DNA of 64,000 nucleotides from Trabulsiella odontotermitis (GTDB lineage Bacteria; Pseudomonadota; Gammaproteobacteria; Enterobacterales; Enterobacteriaceae), in assembly GCF_001297775.1 (NCBI RefSeq), contig NZ_LIFX01000012.1, positions 105,706-169,705 of the forward strand. Reading direction: 5' to 3'. The notes beneath the pieces are model-generated. The model made no database searches and was not told where the DNA came from. It worked only from the letters and a program-made list of their open reading frames with translations. A program made the translations under genes and the position numbers. Below, in pieces: positions 1-10,039 of this stretch (positions are counted from its first letter, which is position 1; each line of letters starts with the position of its first letter).

Positions 1-592
1 GTTGGGTGATCGGCACGAAGTATTTCACTTTGAAACGGTAGCCGTCCCATTCGTTTTCGTTGGACGCGCCATAGTTCTGCCACTGGTATTTCGCATACAC
101 GTTCAGCGACAGGCTCATCGGCAGACCGGTTTCAACGTCAGTACCCAGACCCATGTACCAGGTGCTTTGCTCCTGAGAGTCATTGCGGCCCATATCGTAG
201 ATATAGTTATTCGCGAAATACCACTCTTTGAACGGACCAAACGCCAGGCTGGTGCCGGTCAGTTTATCAATGGAGAAACGCGGTTCGATTTCCATAAACA
301 GCGGGGAACCGTTGTTCCAGATACCTTTGGCTTCGGTGTTACCACCGAAGAAGACCGGCGCATCGATGTAACCATAGAAATCAAACCAGTCTTTTTTGGC
401 AAAGGCTTCATATTCAAGGTATGTATCGTTGCGGATCAGCGGTCCGAAGCGGGTGTGATAGCTGCCTACCACGTTAACGCTCTGGTGCCACCAGTCGGAG
501 AGATACTGCGGTTTATCATTTTCTGCCGCGCTGGCAGTGAAAGAAGCGGAAAGCGCAAGTGCAGCACCGGCTGCCAGTAATGTTTTTTTCAT
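1..592 (-). CDS. tsx: Nucleoside-specific channel-forming outer membrane protein Tsx (3' part outside window)
   Basis: Minus-strand frame starting MKKTLLAAG with a signal peptide ending in the ASA region and a mature start [15 protein letters not shown], which I recognise as Tsx. Tsx is a 12-stranded outer membrane beta-barrel that takes up nucleosides and is also a phage and colicin K receptor. About 197 of the usual roughly 294 codons are present; the C-terminus lies beyond position 1. Aromatic residues of alternating beta-strands are visible throughout (for example KYFVPITQ at the window edge). The ATG at 592 is the only start that gives a proper signal peptide. Confidence 0.95.
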   Translation of the reverse strand, partial: MKKTLLAAGAALALSASFTASAAENDKPQYLSDWWHQSVNVVGSYHTRFGPLIRNDTYLEYEAFAKKDWFDFYGYIDAPVFFGGNTEAKGIWNNGSPLFMEIEPRFSIDKLTGTSLAFGPFKEWYFANNYIYDMGRNDSQEQSTWYMGLGTDVETGLPMSLSLNVYAKYQWQNYGASNENEWDGYRFKVKYFVPITQ

Positions 593-857
593 AATTTTGC
601 CACTGATTAAAAACCCCTGAGCGGGAGTGAAAAGAGTTGTTTTAACGTTTCTGAATGTTTCGTGTTTCTGGGTGCCTATTATAGAAATCATTGCTCACAA
701 AAATATGTCTTGTTTCACAGATCTCTCATTCACGTAATCGATTGCGTTCACGTTTGCGTGCTTTGGCTGGCCGGGATTGTACTGAGATTGTTAAAAGTTG
801 CAAATTGTTAGCGGCGGAAATGAAGATTTACGCAGACGGACTGGCGAGTATTTGCAC
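593..857 (-). promoter_or_regulatory. tsx upstream regulatory region
   Basis: Gene-free stretch upstream of tsx. On the minus strand a perfect TATAAT is present (plus-strand 678-683) about 85 bases before the tsx ATG; the -35 region is poor, which fits an activator-dependent promoter. E. coli tsx is controlled by CRP, CytR and DeoR. A TGTGA half-site lies just upstream (695-699), but I cannot identify full operators with certainty. A 69-codon frame on the plus strand here resembles no known protein. Confidence 0.45.
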
Positions 858-893
858 AAAAATAACCGGATGGCAGTGGCGCCATCCGGTTAT
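858..893 (-). terminator. Intrinsic terminator of yajI
   Basis: Perfect 13-bp inverted repeat (ATAACCGGATGGC, 862-874, against 881-893) with a 6-base loop. Read on the minus strand it is followed by five U residues. It lies directly after the yajI stop. Confidence 0.85.
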
Positions 894-905
894 TGAGTGA
901 AGGGG

Positions 906-1451
906 TTAAGGCTGAACGGCAGGCTGGATATCGTGAATGCGCACGAAACCTAACTGATCCGGCGTAATGCCGTTGAGCTGAAGGGGAATATCCACATCGC
1001 TTGGCGCCAGCACACTGGCCGGAGCGTTGATCAACTGGTTCTGCACGTTAACTTCCTGAAAATTTTCCGTGGTGCCCTGGATTTGGCCCCATTCGACGGT
1101 GCCGCTAAATGCGGGCAGCGGATCGTTCGATTCACCCTGAATGCGCAGCGTCACCCGGGTACCCTGGGCATTCTGCGCCGCGTTCAGCAGCGACATCCGC
1201 AGGGTGCCGATCTGGCTCTCAAGGCGTGCGGGCGTGTTGGAGCCCGGCAGCAAATAGACGCCATTGCTGGACTGTGCATTTAGCCGATTCTGCTGGGTAA
1301 TTTTTACCGTTTCCTTGTTGAGCTGCGTCATCTCTTTATTCAGCGTGCTCACATTTTGATGCATTTCGCGCACTTCACTTTGCTGCGCGCAGGCGCTGAG
1401 GGAAAAGAGGCTTCCCACCAGGAGAATTCTTAGGTAACGTCTTGTCTTCAT
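906..1451 (-). CDS. yajI: Uncharacterised lipoprotein YajI
   Basis: A 181-residue protein with a lipoprotein signal: basic start MKTRRYLR, hydrophobic core and lipobox LSAC with the lipidated cysteine at residue 21. Residues about 25-50 form a short coiled coil with heptad-like STLNKEMTQLNKET. The rest contains SNGVYLLPG, IQGESNDPLPAFSGTVEWG and QLGFVRIHDIQP, matching the YajI family; its function is not established. A longer reading frame starts at 1511, but the ATG at 1451 has AAGGA upstream and is the only start giving a signal peptide. Confidence 0.9.
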   Translation of the reverse strand: MKTRRYLRILLVGSLFSLSACAQQSEVREMHQNVSTLNKEMTQLNKETVKITQQNRLNAQSSNGVYLLPGSNTPARLESQIGTLRMSLLNAAQNAQGTRVTLRIQGESNDPLPAFSGTVEWGQIQGTTENFQEVNVQNQLINAPASVLAPSDVDIPLQLNGITPDQLGFVRIHDIQPAVQP

Positions 1452-1566
1452 CTCATTTTTCCTTGAAACCATCGTTGGCTTAATGGTAGCCAGCAAAGCA
1501 CTTTCTGACATCTGCTGTTTGTCTCAAAAAGCGCTCTTCCTTTGTTGTCGGGTCAGAACAGGGTAA

Positions 1567-2052
<486 letters not shown>

Positions 2053-2055
2053 GCC

Positions 2056-3162
2056 ATGTCGGATGAAATTTACATGGCGCGGGCGCTGAAACTGGCGCAG
2101 CGCGGTCGTTTCACCACGCATCCCAATCCCAACGTGGGGTGCGTCATTGTTAATCATGGCGAGATCGTTGGCGAAGGGTTTCACTATCGTGCGGGTGAAC
2201 CGCATGCCGAAGTACATGCGTTGCGCATGGCCGGTGAAAAGGCGAAAGGCGCGACCGCCTATGTCACCCTGGAGCCGTGCAGCCATCACGGGCGCACGCC
2301 GCCGTGCTGCGATGCGTTAATTGCCGCCGGAGTGTCGCGGGTTGTCGCTGCCATGCAGGATCCTAACCCGCAAGTCGCCGGTCGCGGTCTGCACCGCCTG
2401 AAACAGGCGGGTATAGAGGTCAGTCACGGGCTGATGATGAGTGAGGCCGAGGCGCTGAACAAAGGCTTCCTGAAGCGCATGCGCACCGGTTTTCCCTATA
2501 TTCAGCTCAAGCTTGGCGCGTCGCTGGATGGCCGCACCGCGATGACCAGCGGCGAAAGCCAGTGGATCACATCGCCCGCCGCCCGCCGTGACGTGCAACG
2601 GCTGCGGGCGCAAAGCCACGCCATTCTGACCACCAGCGCGACCGTGCTGGCGGACGACCCGGCGCTTACCGTGCGCTGGGACGAATTAGACAGCCAGTCT
2701 CAGGCCATTTATCCGCAAGAAAATCTGCGTCAGCCGCTGCGTATTGTGCTCGATCGTCGCGGGCAGGTGACGCCGGAACACCGCATTGTGCAGCAGGCGG
2801 GAGAAACCTGGCTGGTGCGCGCGCAGGAAGATGGTCGTCACTGGCCGGAAAACGTCCGTTCGCTGCTGATGTCTGAGCATAACGGGCATCTCGACCTGGT
2901 ATTATTGATGATGCAATTGGGCAAAGCGCAAATTAACAGTCTGTGGGTGGAAGCCGGGGCGACCTTTGCCGGGGCGTTATTACAGGCAGGCCTGGTCGAT
3001 GAGCTGATTGTCTACCTTGCGCCTACACTGTTAGGCAGTGATGCCCGTGGATTATGCGCGCTGCCGGGGCTTGAGAAACTGGCTGACGCCCCCCATTTGA
3101 AATTCAACGAGATACGTCGGGTCGGCCCTGATCTGTGTCTGCATTTGACGCCTGCGACATAA
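2056..3162 (+). CDS. ribD: Bifunctional riboflavin deaminase/reductase RibD
   Basis: 368 residues with the two expected domains. The N-terminal zinc deaminase (about 1-145) shows HAEVHAL and the PCSHHGRTPPC zinc motif. The C-terminal reductase (about 146-365) begins with YIQLKLGASLDGRTA and carries SQWITSPAARRDVQRLRA. It catalyses deamination and then reduction of the pyrimidine intermediate in riboflavin biosynthesis. It is translated directly after nrdR and precedes ribH, so the two riboflavin steps are encoded together. Confidence 0.97.
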   Translation: MSDEIYMARALKLAQRGRFTTHPNPNVGCVIVNHGEIVGEGFHYRAGEPHAEVHALRMAGEKAKGATAYVTLEPCSHHGRTPPCCDALIAAGVSRVVAAMQDPNPQVAGRGLHRLKQAGIEVSHGLMMSEAEALNKGFLKRMRTGFPYIQLKLGASLDGRTAMTSGESQWITSPAARRDVQRLRAQSHAILTTSATVLADDPALTVRWDELDSQSQAIYPQENLRQPLRIVLDRRGQVTPEHRIVQQAGETWLVRAQEDGRHWPENVRSLLMSEHNGHLDLVLLMMQLGKAQINSLWVEAGATFAGALLQAGLVDELIVYLAPTLLGSDARGLCALPGLEKLADAPHLKFNEIRRVGPDLCLHLTPAT

Positions 3163-3236
3163 AGTAAGCAGTGCACAAAAGATTATGATAAAATCCGCCC
3201 CCCTGCGGGGCCATAATGAACCCGTAAAGGAAAAGT

Positions 3237-3707
3237 ATGAACATTATCGAAGCACCCGTTGCTACCCCAGATGCCCGCGTTGCCATCACCATTGCGCGTT
3301 TCAATAACTTCATCAATGACAGCCTGCTGGACGGTGCGATTGACGCCCTGAAACGTATTGGCCAGGTCAAAGATGAAAATATTACCGTGGCGTGGGTGCC
3401 GGGCGCGTATGAACTGCCGCTGGCCGCGAGCGTAATGGCGAAGACCGGTAAATTTGATGCGGTTATCGCGCTGGGTACGGTGATCCGCGGCGGTACTGCG
3501 CACTTCGAATATGTGGCCGGTGGTGCGAGCAATGGCCTGGCGCACGTCGCTCAGGATTGCGATATCCCGGTTGCTTTCGGTGTTCTGACCACTGAAAGCA
3601 TTGAACAAGCCATCGAACGTGCTGGCACTAAAGCCGGTAACAAAGGTGCAGAAGCTGCACTGACCGCGCTTGAAATGATTAATGTATTGAAAGCCATCAA
3701 GGCCTGA
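3237..3707 (+). CDS. ribH: 6,7-dimethyl-8-ribityllumazine synthase
   Basis: 156 residues, the standard length, called ribE in E. coli nomenclature. It condenses the pyrimidinedione with dihydroxybutanone phosphate to make lumazine and forms 60-mer capsids. Family motifs are clear: [41 protein letters not shown] and [11 protein letters not shown]. An AAAGGAAAAGT ribosome-binding site precedes the ATG. It lies 74 bases after ribD; a TATGATAAAAT stretch at about 3182-3193 may be an extra internal promoter. Confidence 0.97.
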   Translation: MNIIEAPVATPDARVAITIARFNNFINDSLLDGAIDALKRIGQVKDENITVAWVPGAYELPLAASVMAKTGKFDAVIALGTVIRGGTAHFEYVAGGASNGLAHVAQDCDIPVAFGVLTTESIEQAIERAGTKAGNKGAEAALTALEMINVLKAIKA

Positions 3708-3728
3708 TTTTTTTGTAAGGGGAATTCC

Positions 3729-4148
3729 GTGAAACCTGCTGCTCGTCGCCGCGCCCGTGAGTGTGCTGTCCAGGCGCTTTACTCCTGGCAGTTGTCCAAA
3801 AACGACATCGCTGATGTTGAATACCAGTTCCTGGCGGAACAGGACGTGAAAGACGTTGATGTTCTGTATTTCCGTGAACTGCTAACCGGAGTGGCGACTA
3901 ACAGCGCGTACCTCGACGGCCTGATGAAGCCGTATCTGTCCCGTCTGCTTGAAGAGCTGGGCCAGGTTGAGAAAGCGGTGCTGCGCATTGCGCTTTTCGA
4001 ACTGTCTAAACGTGCTGATGTGCCGTACAAAGTGGCTATCAACGAAGCCATCGAACTGGCGAAAACCTTCGGTGCCGAGGACAGCCACAAGTTCGTCAAC
4101 GGCGTGCTGGATAAAGCAGCGCCGGTAATTCGCCCCCACAAAAAGTAA
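3729..4148 (+). CDS. nusB: Transcription antitermination factor NusB
   Basis: 139 residues, nearly identical to E. coli NusB. It uses a GTG start (3729) preceded by AAGGGGAATTCC, as in E. coli. The all-helical protein begins with the arginine-rich [19 protein letters not shown] and binds boxA RNA with NusE (S10) during antitermination of rRNA operons. It sits 21 bases after ribH, so the ribD-ribH-nusB arrangement of enterobacteria is intact. Confidence 0.97.
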   Translation: MKPAARRRARECAVQALYSWQLSKNDIADVEYQFLAEQDVKDVDVLYFRELLTGVATNSAYLDGLMKPYLSRLLEELGQVEKAVLRIALFELSKRADVPYKVAINEAIELAKTFGAEDSHKFVNGVLDKAAPVIRPHKK

Positions 4149-4155
4149 TCGACAG

Positions 4156-4196
4156 GCCGGGGATTGAGCGTCAGCTCTTCATCTCCGGCTTTTTTA
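4156..4196 (+). terminator. Hairpin with U-run between nusB and thiL
   Basis: An imperfect inverted repeat (GCCGGGGAT ... ATCTCCGGC) is followed by seven T residues, consistent with a moderate intrinsic terminator. thiL begins soon after, so read-through or a further promoter must supply thiL. Confidence 0.5.
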
Positions 4197-4219
4197 TTTC
4201 TTCTGCTGAGGCATAACGT

Positions 4220-5197
4220 ATGGCATGCGGTGAATTTTCCCTGATTGCCCGTTATTTTGATCGCGTGAGAAGCTCTCGTCTCGACGTCGATACAGGCATC
4301 GGCGACGATTGTGCTCTCCTCAATATTCCGGACAAACAAACGCTGGCGATCAGCACAGATACGCTGGTTTCTGGCATCCATTTCTTACCCGATATCGATC
4401 CTGCTGACCTGGCGTATAAAGCGCTGGCGGTGAATCTGAGCGATCTGGCGGCGATGGGCGCGGATCCGGCGTGGCTGACGCTGGCGCTGACACTGCCGAC
4501 GGTCGATGAACCCTGGCTGCAGGCCTTCAGCGACAGCCTGTTTGAACAGCTCAATTATTACGATATGCAACTGATTGGCGGCGATACCACGCGTGGTCCG
4601 CTGTCGATGACGCTGGGTATCCACGGTTTTGTGCCGCTGGGCCGTGCGCTGAAACGCTCAGGGGCGAAACCGGGCGACTGGATTTGCGTCACCGGCACGC
4701 CGGGCGACAGCGCGGCGGGGCTGGCGATTTTGCAGGATCGCCTGCAGGTGAAAGACGCTGATGACGCCCGCTATCTGAAACAGCGGCATTTGCGGCCTGT
4801 GCCGCGCATTCTGCATGGTCAGGCACTGCGCGATCTCGCCAGCTCGGCTATCGACCTTTCTGATGGCCTGATTTCCGATCTCGGTCATATCCTGAAAGCC
4901 AGCCGCTGCGGTGCGCGACTCGATCTCAATGCGCTGCCGTATTCTGATGCCATGCAGCGCCATGTCGATCCGGAGCAGGCGCTGCGTTGGGCGCTGTCAG
5001 GCGGAGAAGATTACGAACTTTGCTTCACGGTGCCGGAGCTGAATCGTGGCGCGATGGATGTCGCCATCGGGCATCTGGGCGTTCCGGTCACCTGCATCGG
5101 GCAGATCAGCGCGGAGGTGGAAGGGCTGCATTTCCAGCGCGATGGCAAAAATATTACGCTGGACTGGAAAGGGTACGATCATTTTGACTCGCACTAA
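4220..5197 (+). CDS. thiL: Thiamine-monophosphate kinase
   Basis: 325 residues, the E. coli length. ThiL phosphorylates thiamine monophosphate to the active cofactor thiamine diphosphate. PurM/AIR-synthetase-superfamily motifs are present: GIGDDCALL near residue 27, [22 protein letters not shown] and [13 protein letters not shown], which hold the metal-binding aspartates. The start [15 protein letters not shown] matches the family exactly. Its end overlaps the start region of pgpA. Confidence 0.97.
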   Translation: MACGEFSLIARYFDRVRSSRLDVDTGIGDDCALLNIPDKQTLAISTDTLVSGIHFLPDIDPADLAYKALAVNLSDLAAMGADPAWLTLALTLPTVDEPWLQAFSDSLFEQLNYYDMQLIGGDTTRGPLSMTLGIHGFVPLGRALKRSGAKPGDWICVTGTPGDSAAGLAILQDRLQVKDADDARYLKQRHLRPVPRILHGQALRDLASSAIDLSDGLISDLGHILKASRCGARLDLNALPYSDAMQRHVDPEQALRWALSGGEDYELCFTVPELNRGAMDVAIGHLGVPVTCIGQISAEVEGLHFQRDGKNITLDWKGYDHFDSH

Positions 5198-5690
5198 AGA
5201 TGTTGCCAAAAGCCGCCTGAACTTGCTTAATCCCTGGCATTTACTGGCAACAGGATTCGGCAGTGGCTTAAGCCCGATTGTTCCGGGCACGATGGGGTCG
5301 CTGGCGGCGATCCCGTTCTGGTATCTGATGACCTTTCTGCCGTGGCAGCTCTATTCACTGGTGGTGATGCTGGGGATCTGCATCGGTGTTTATCTCTGTC
5401 ACCAGACGGCGAAAGACATGGGCGTACACGATCACGGCAGTATCGTCTGGGATGAGTTCATCGGCATGTGGATCACGCTGATGGCGCTGCCAACCAACGA
5501 CTGGCAATGGGTCGCGGCAGGGTTTGTGATTTTCCGTATTTTCGATATGTGGAAACCGTGGCCGATCCGCTGGTTTGATCGTAACGTCCACGGCGGTATG
5601 GGGATCATGGTGGATGATATCGTCGCCGGGATTATCTCCGCCGGGATTTTGTATCTGATAGGCCATCACTGGCCGATTGGGCTGTTTTAA
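5184..5690 (+). CDS. pgpA: Phosphatidylglycerophosphatase A, probable TTG start
   Basis: About 168 residues. PgpA is an inner-membrane enzyme that dephosphorylates phosphatidylglycerophosphate to phosphatidylglycerol. Conserved features include [32 protein letters not shown], the [10 protein letters not shown] loop and several hydrophobic helices. The frame has no ATG near the expected start: the position of the E. coli ATG reads ACG (5175). The best start is TTG at 5184, with GGAAAGGG ten bases upstream, giving [13 protein letters not shown] and a 14-base overlap with thiL. ATC or ATT at 5178/5181 are less likely. Confidence 0.9.
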   Translation: MTRTKDVAKSRLNLLNPWHLLATGFGSGLSPIVPGTMGSLAAIPFWYLMTFLPWQLYSLVVMLGICIGVYLCHQTAKDMGVHDHGSIVWDEFIGMWITLMALPTNDWQWVAAGFVIFRIFDMWKPWPIRWFDRNVHGGMGIMVDDIVAGIISAGILYLIGHHWPIGLF

Positions 5691-5695
5691 ATGAG

Positions 5696-5765
5696 TGCCG
5701 GGTGGCGGCTCCGCCTTACCCGGCCTACGGTTCCACAGGCCCGATAAGCGAAGCGCTATCGGGCA
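5696..5765. repeat. Paired REP element (BIME-like)
   Basis: Between the convergent pgpA and yajO there are two inverted REP-type units: TGCCGGGTGGCGGC ... CCTTACCCGGCCTAC followed by GGCCCGATAAGCG ... CGCTATCGGGC. A closely related element occurs at 11496-11566. Such elements are typical of enterobacterial 3' ends and can stabilise mRNA. Confidence 0.85.
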
Positions 5766-5771
5766 AAAAAA

Positions 5772-6746
5772 CTATTTAAACCCGACCACCGGGTGCGGCT
5801 GGTACGGCGTTTCCAGTTCGGCGATCTGCTCCGGTTTCAGCGTAATATCGACCGCATTCAACAACTCTTCAAGCTGTTCTTTCCTGGATGTTCCAATAAT
5901 CGGTGCCGCCACGCCCGGTTTACTCAGCAGCCATGCCAGCGCGACCTGCGCGCGGGTGGCGCCAAGATCGTCGGCAATCACGGCCAGTCGTTCGGCGATT
6001 TGCGCGTCATTGTCTTCCGTGGTGCTGTAGAGGGTTTTACCGAACTCATCCGACACTATCCGCGCCGTCGTTTCTCCCCACGGACGGGTTAAGCGTCCGC
6101 GCGCCAGCGGACTCCATGGGATCACCGCCACACCTTCTTTGTAGCACAGCGGCAGCATCTCCCGCTCTTCTTCGCGGTAAATCAGGTTGTAGTGATCCTG
6201 CATGGTGACGAACGGCGCCCAGCCGTGCTGCGCCTGTAAAGCGAGCGCCTGAGCAAACTGTGACGGGTGCATAGAAGAGGCGCCGATGTAACGCGCTTTA
6301 CCGGCTTTAACCACGTCATTCAGCGCTTCGAGGGTCTCTTCGATCGGGGTGTTATAATCCCAGCGGTGGATTTGCAGCAGATCAACATACTCCATGCCGA
6401 GACGCTTCAGGCTGTCGTCGATGGAACGCAGGATCTGGGCGCGGGACAGACCTTCCGCTAAATCACCAACCTGATGAAAAACTTTGGTGGCGACCACGAT
6501 GTCGTCACGGCGGGCAAAATCACGCAGCGCGCGGCCGACAATCTCTTCACTGCTGCCGTCAGAGTAACTGTTTGCGGTGTCAAAAAAGTTGATGCCGCCT
6601 TCCAGCGCCCGCTTGATGATCGGGCGGCTGCTCTCTTCCGGCAGCGTCCAGGCATGTCTGCCGCGATCGGGCTCACCGAACGTCATGCAGCCGAGGCAAA
6701 GACGGGAAACCTTAAGATCTGTTTTTCCTAACGTATTGTATTTCAT
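5772..6746 (-). CDS. yajO: Aldo-keto reductase YajO
   Basis: 324 residues, the E. coli length. A TIM-barrel aldo-keto reductase whose tetrad is visible: Asp and Tyr in FFDTANSYSDG, Lys in VVATKVF and His in LLQIHRWD. The C-terminal GVAAPIIGTSRKEQL segment is the usual NADPH-binding end. E. coli YajO has been linked to formation of 1-deoxyxylulose 5-phosphate, which fits its position next to dxs, although the physiological substrate is uncertain. It lies 68 bases after dxs in the same direction and may be part of that operon. Confidence 0.95.
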   Translation of the reverse strand: MKYNTLGKTDLKVSRLCLGCMTFGEPDRGRHAWTLPEESSRPIIKRALEGGINFFDTANSYSDGSSEEIVGRALRDFARRDDIVVATKVFHQVGDLAEGLSRAQILRSIDDSLKRLGMEYVDLLQIHRWDYNTPIEETLEALNDVVKAGKARYIGASSMHPSQFAQALALQAQHGWAPFVTMQDHYNLIYREEEREMLPLCYKEGVAVIPWSPLARGRLTRPWGETTARIVSDEFGKTLYSTTEDNDAQIAERLAVIADDLGATRAQVALAWLLSKPGVAAPIIGTSRKEQLEELLNAVDITLKPEQIAELETPYQPHPVVGFK

Positions 6747-6814
6747 GGTTCCACTCCTGCTGGTGGCTCAAAAAATGTACCATTAAGCATAGCAGGAGCG
6801 GAAAGGGGGAGGGA

Positions 6815-8677
6815 TTATGCCAGCCAGGAGGTGATTTTCGCTTCAATCCCCGTGGCATCGAGGCCGATTTCCGTGCGCGCTTCTTCTTGCGTGCCTTGCG
6901 GAATAAAGAAATCCGGCAGACCCAGATTCAGCACCGGAACGGGCTTGCGATGGGCCATCAGAACTTCGTTAACGCCGCTACCTGCACCACCCATAATAGC
7001 GTTTTCTTCCAGCGTGACCAGCACTTCATGTTGCTCCGCCATGGCCAGAATCAGCTGTTCATCCAGTGGCTTAACGAAGCGCATGTCGACCAGTGTCGCG
7101 TTCAGTTTTTCAGCCACCGCCGTCGCTTCCGGCAACAGCGTACCGAAATTGAGGATGGCCAGCTTTTCGCCTTCGCGTTTAATAATGCCTTTCCCCAGCG
7201 GCAGTTTCGCCAGCGGCTGGAGCTCAGCCCCCGTACCGTTGCCACGTGGATAACGCACCGCACAAGGACCGTCGCTGTAGTGGTAACCGGTGTAGAGCAT
7301 CTGGCGACATTCGTTTTCGTCGCTCGGCGTCATGATAACCATCTCCGGGATGCAGCGCAGGAAAGAGAGATCAAACGCGCCCTGGTGCGTCTGACCATCG
7401 GCGCCGACAATGCCCGCGCGATCGATAGCAAACATCACCGGCAGTTTCTGGATAGCCACATCGTGGATCACCTGGTCGTAAGCGCGCTGCAGGAAGGTGG
7501 AGTAAATTGCCACCACCGGCTTGTAACCGCCAATCGCCAGGCCCGCGGCGAAAGTGACTGCGTGTTGCTCGGCAATGGCTACGTCAAAATACTGATCCGG
7601 GTATTTTTTGGAAAACTCAACCATTCCGGAGCCTTCACGCATGGCGGGCGTGATAGCCATTAATTTGTCGTCTTTCGCGGCGGTTTCGCACAACCAGTCG
7701 CCGAAAATTTTCGAATAGCTCGGCAGGCCGCCGCTGCTTTTCGGTAGTTTTCCGCTGGTATGGTCAAATTTTGGCACCGCATGGAAGGTAATCGGGTCTT
7801 TTTCGGCAGGCTCATAGCCGCGCCCTTTTTTGGTCATGATGTGCAAAAACTGCGGGCCTTTCAGGTCACGCATATTTTTGAGCGTACTGACCAGCCCCAG
7901 CACATCGTGTCCGTCTACCGGGCCGATGTAGTTGAAGCCCAGCTCTTCAAACAGCGTGCCGGGCACCACCATCCCTTTGATATGTTCTTCGGTGCGTTTG
8001 AGCAGCTCTTTAATCGGCGGTACGCCGGAGAAGACCTTTTTGCCGCCTTCGCGCAGAGTGGAATAGAGTTTGCCAGAGAGCAGTTGCGCCAGGTGGTTGT
8101 TCAGCGCGCCGACGTTTTCGGAAATCGACATTTCGTTGTCGTTGAGGATCACCAGCATATCCGGTTTGATATCGCCCGCGTGGTTCATCGCCTCAAACGC
8201 CATACCGGCAGTAATCGCGCCATCGCCGATCACGCAGACCGTCCGGCGTTGTTTACCTTCTTTCGCGGCCGCAATCGCGATACCGCTGCCAGCGGAAATG
8301 GACGTTGACGAGTGGCCGACGCTCAGCACGTCATACTCGCTCTCACCGCGCCACGGGAACGGGTGCAAACCGCCTTTCTGACGAATAGTGCCGATCCGAT
8401 CGCGACGCCCGGTCAGGATTTTGTGTGGATAGGCCTGATGCCCGACATCCCACACCAGCTGATCAAACGGGGTGTTATAGACGTAATGCAACGCCACGGT
8501 GAGTTCCACCGTGCCAAGCCCGGAGGCGAAATGCCCGCTGGAACGGCTCACACTGTCGAGCAGGTAACGACGCAGTTCGTCGCACAATTTCGGCAGGCTC
8601 TCTTTCGGCAGCAGGCGCAGCTCTTGAGTCGAGTCCACCAGCGCCAGCGTCGGGTATTTGGCAATATCAAAGCTCAT
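6815..8677 (-). CDS. dxs: 1-deoxy-D-xylulose-5-phosphate synthase
   Basis: 620 residues, the full E. coli length. Dxs condenses pyruvate and glyceraldehyde 3-phosphate, the first step of the methylerythritol phosphate pathway. The thiamine diphosphate motif ([20 protein letters not shown] through VILNDN) and the catalytic glutamate in [14 protein letters not shown] are present. It follows ispA by 25 bases, so isoprenoid precursor supply and farnesyl diphosphate synthesis are co-transcribed. Confidence 0.97.
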   Translation of the reverse strand: MSFDIAKYPTLALVDSTQELRLLPKESLPKLCDELRRYLLDSVSRSSGHFASGLGTVELTVALHYVYNTPFDQLVWDVGHQAYPHKILTGRRDRIGTIRQKGGLHPFPWRGESEYDVLSVGHSSTSISAGSGIAIAAAKEGKQRRTVCVIGDGAITAGMAFEAMNHAGDIKPDMLVILNDNEMSISENVGALNNHLAQLLSGKLYSTLREGGKKVFSGVPPIKELLKRTEEHIKGMVVPGTLFEELGFNYIGPVDGHDVLGLVSTLKNMRDLKGPQFLHIMTKKGRGYEPAEKDPITFHAVPKFDHTSGKLPKSSGGLPSYSKIFGDWLCETAAKDDKLMAITPAMREGSGMVEFSKKYPDQYFDVAIAEQHAVTFAAGLAIGGYKPVVAIYSTFLQRAYDQVIHDVAIQKLPVMFAIDRAGIVGADGQTHQGAFDLSFLRCIPEMVIMTPSDENECRQMLYTGYHYSDGPCAVRYPRGNGTGAELQPLAKLPLGKGIIKREGEKLAILNFGTLLPEATAVAEKLNATLVDMRFVKPLDEQLILAMAEQHEVLVTLEENAIMGGAGSGVNEVLMAHRKPVPVLNLGLPDFFIPQGTQEEARTEIGLDATGIEAKITSWLA

Positions 8678-8702
8678 CAGAAACTCATCGTGGTTCTAGT
8701 GT

Positions 8703-9602
8703 TTATTTATCACGCTGGATTATATAGTCCGCAAGCGCTTCCAGTGCCGTGGTATCCAGTGATTGGGCGGCCAGCTGGTTCAGCGACTGGCGGGCATCTT
8801 CAATCAAATCACGGGCTTTCGTCCGGGCCTGCTCCAGGCCCAGCAGTGCGGGATAGGTGCTCTTACCGAGCTGCTGGTCAGCGCCCTGGCGCTTTCCAAG
8901 CGTGGCAGTATCCCCCACCACATCAAGAATGTCATCCTGAACCTGGAATGCCAGGCCGATGCTTTGCGCGTAGCGATCCAGTACCGGCAGGACGGAACGG
9001 CCGCGTTCTCCGGCGCTCAGCGCCCCGAGACGGACAGCCGCGCGGATCAGCGCGCCAGTCTTGTGGCGGTGAATACGTTCCAGGGCGGCGAGATCCACAT
9101 GCTGGCCTTCGGCAGCGAGATCCAGCGCCTGACCACCACACATGCCAGCCACGCCGCTGGCCTGCGCCAGTTCAGAAATCATCGCCAGCCGATCGCGATC
9201 GCTGACGTCGGTCATCGGTGCATCGCTGAGAATTGAAAATGCCAGCGTCTGCAGGGCATCACCCGCCAGAATGGCGTTCGCTTCGCCGAATTTAATATGA
9301 CAGGTAGGTTGCCCGCGGCGTAAATCGTCATCATCCATCGCCGGAAGATCATCATGCATCAGCGAATAGGCATGAATGCATTCCACCGCGGCGGCCGGGG
9401 CATCAAGGGTTTCCAGGCTGACGCCGAACATACTGCCGGTCGCGTATACCAGGAACGGGCGCAGCCGCTTTCCCCCTAATAATGCACCGTAGTGCATGGC
9501 TTCAACCAGCGGAGTGTTCTGAAACGGCTGCGGATCGATAAAGCGATGCAGGGCGTCATTCGCCCGAACCACGCACGCCTGTAATTGTTGCGAAAAATCC
9601 AT
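8703..9602 (-). CDS. ispA: Farnesyl diphosphate synthase (geranyltranstransferase)
   Basis: 299 residues. The two aspartate-rich prenyltransferase motifs are present: DDLPAMDDDDLRRG (first) and QVQDDILD (second). The enzyme joins isopentenyl units to C15 farnesyl diphosphate. Its ATG overlaps the xseB stop by one base (TAATG), which indicates translational coupling. Confidence 0.97.
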   Translation of the reverse strand: MDFSQQLQACVVRANDALHRFIDPQPFQNTPLVEAMHYGALLGGKRLRPFLVYATGSMFGVSLETLDAPAAAVECIHAYSLMHDDLPAMDDDDLRRGQPTCHIKFGEANAILAGDALQTLAFSILSDAPMTDVSDRDRLAMISELAQASGVAGMCGGQALDLAAEGQHVDLAALERIHRHKTGALIRAAVRLGALSAGERGRSVLPVLDRYAQSIGLAFQVQDDILDVVGDTATLGKRQGADQQLGKSTYPALLGLEQARTKARDLIEDARQSLNQLAAQSLDTTALEALADYIIQRDK

Positions 9603-9844
9603 TACTCAGCGTCCGGGGTGAAAGGAGACAGTGGGGCCTCTTCGCTTTCCGCCAGCAGGATTTGCACACGCTGCTCGGCCTGTTGCAGTTTACTTTGCCC
9701 CTGACGCGCCAGCTGGACGCCGCGCTCAAATTCATTCAGCGCCTCTTCCAGCGGAAGCTCACCGCTTTCCAGGCGAGTGACGATTTGCTCAAGCTCATTC
9801 AGCGCAGTTTCAAAGCTGGCCGGGGCTTCATTTTTCTTTGGCAT
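9602..9844 (-). CDS. xseB: Exodeoxyribonuclease VII small subunit
   Basis: 80 residues starting [15 protein letters not shown], the same length as E. coli XseB. The small helical subunit joins XseA to form exonuclease VII, which degrades single-stranded DNA. The motif [25 protein letters not shown] is the family signature region. A longer frame upstream (start 9877) is not supported by homology. First gene of the xseB-ispA-dxs operon and divergent from thiI. Confidence 0.95.
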   Translation of the reverse strand: MPKKNEAPASFETALNELEQIVTRLESGELPLEEALNEFERGVQLARQGQSKLQQAEQRVQILLAESEEAPLSPFTPDAE

Positions 9845-10039
9845 AGTGAATGTTTGACTCTGTTTTAGGGCGACCACGCTATGGTAACGAAGTCAGGTCG
9901 CTAAGCAAATAACGCATAATGGTAACGCGCAGGTTGGTGACGAAGGTGATATACTCCCGCGCCTGGATGCAGCTTCAGGTATGGGCTGCAATATTTTTTG
10001 TCATGCAAACCCAGAGTTTGCCAACGAACCATTACCGCC

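Noticed and set aside
691..900. 69-codon plus-strand frame upstream of tsx
   Set aside because: Lies in the tsx promoter and runs through the yajI terminator; no recognisable domain.
3181..3236. FMN riboswitch before ribH
   Set aside because: The leader is too short and lacks the conserved RFN core; only a small CCCC/GGGG hairpin is seen.
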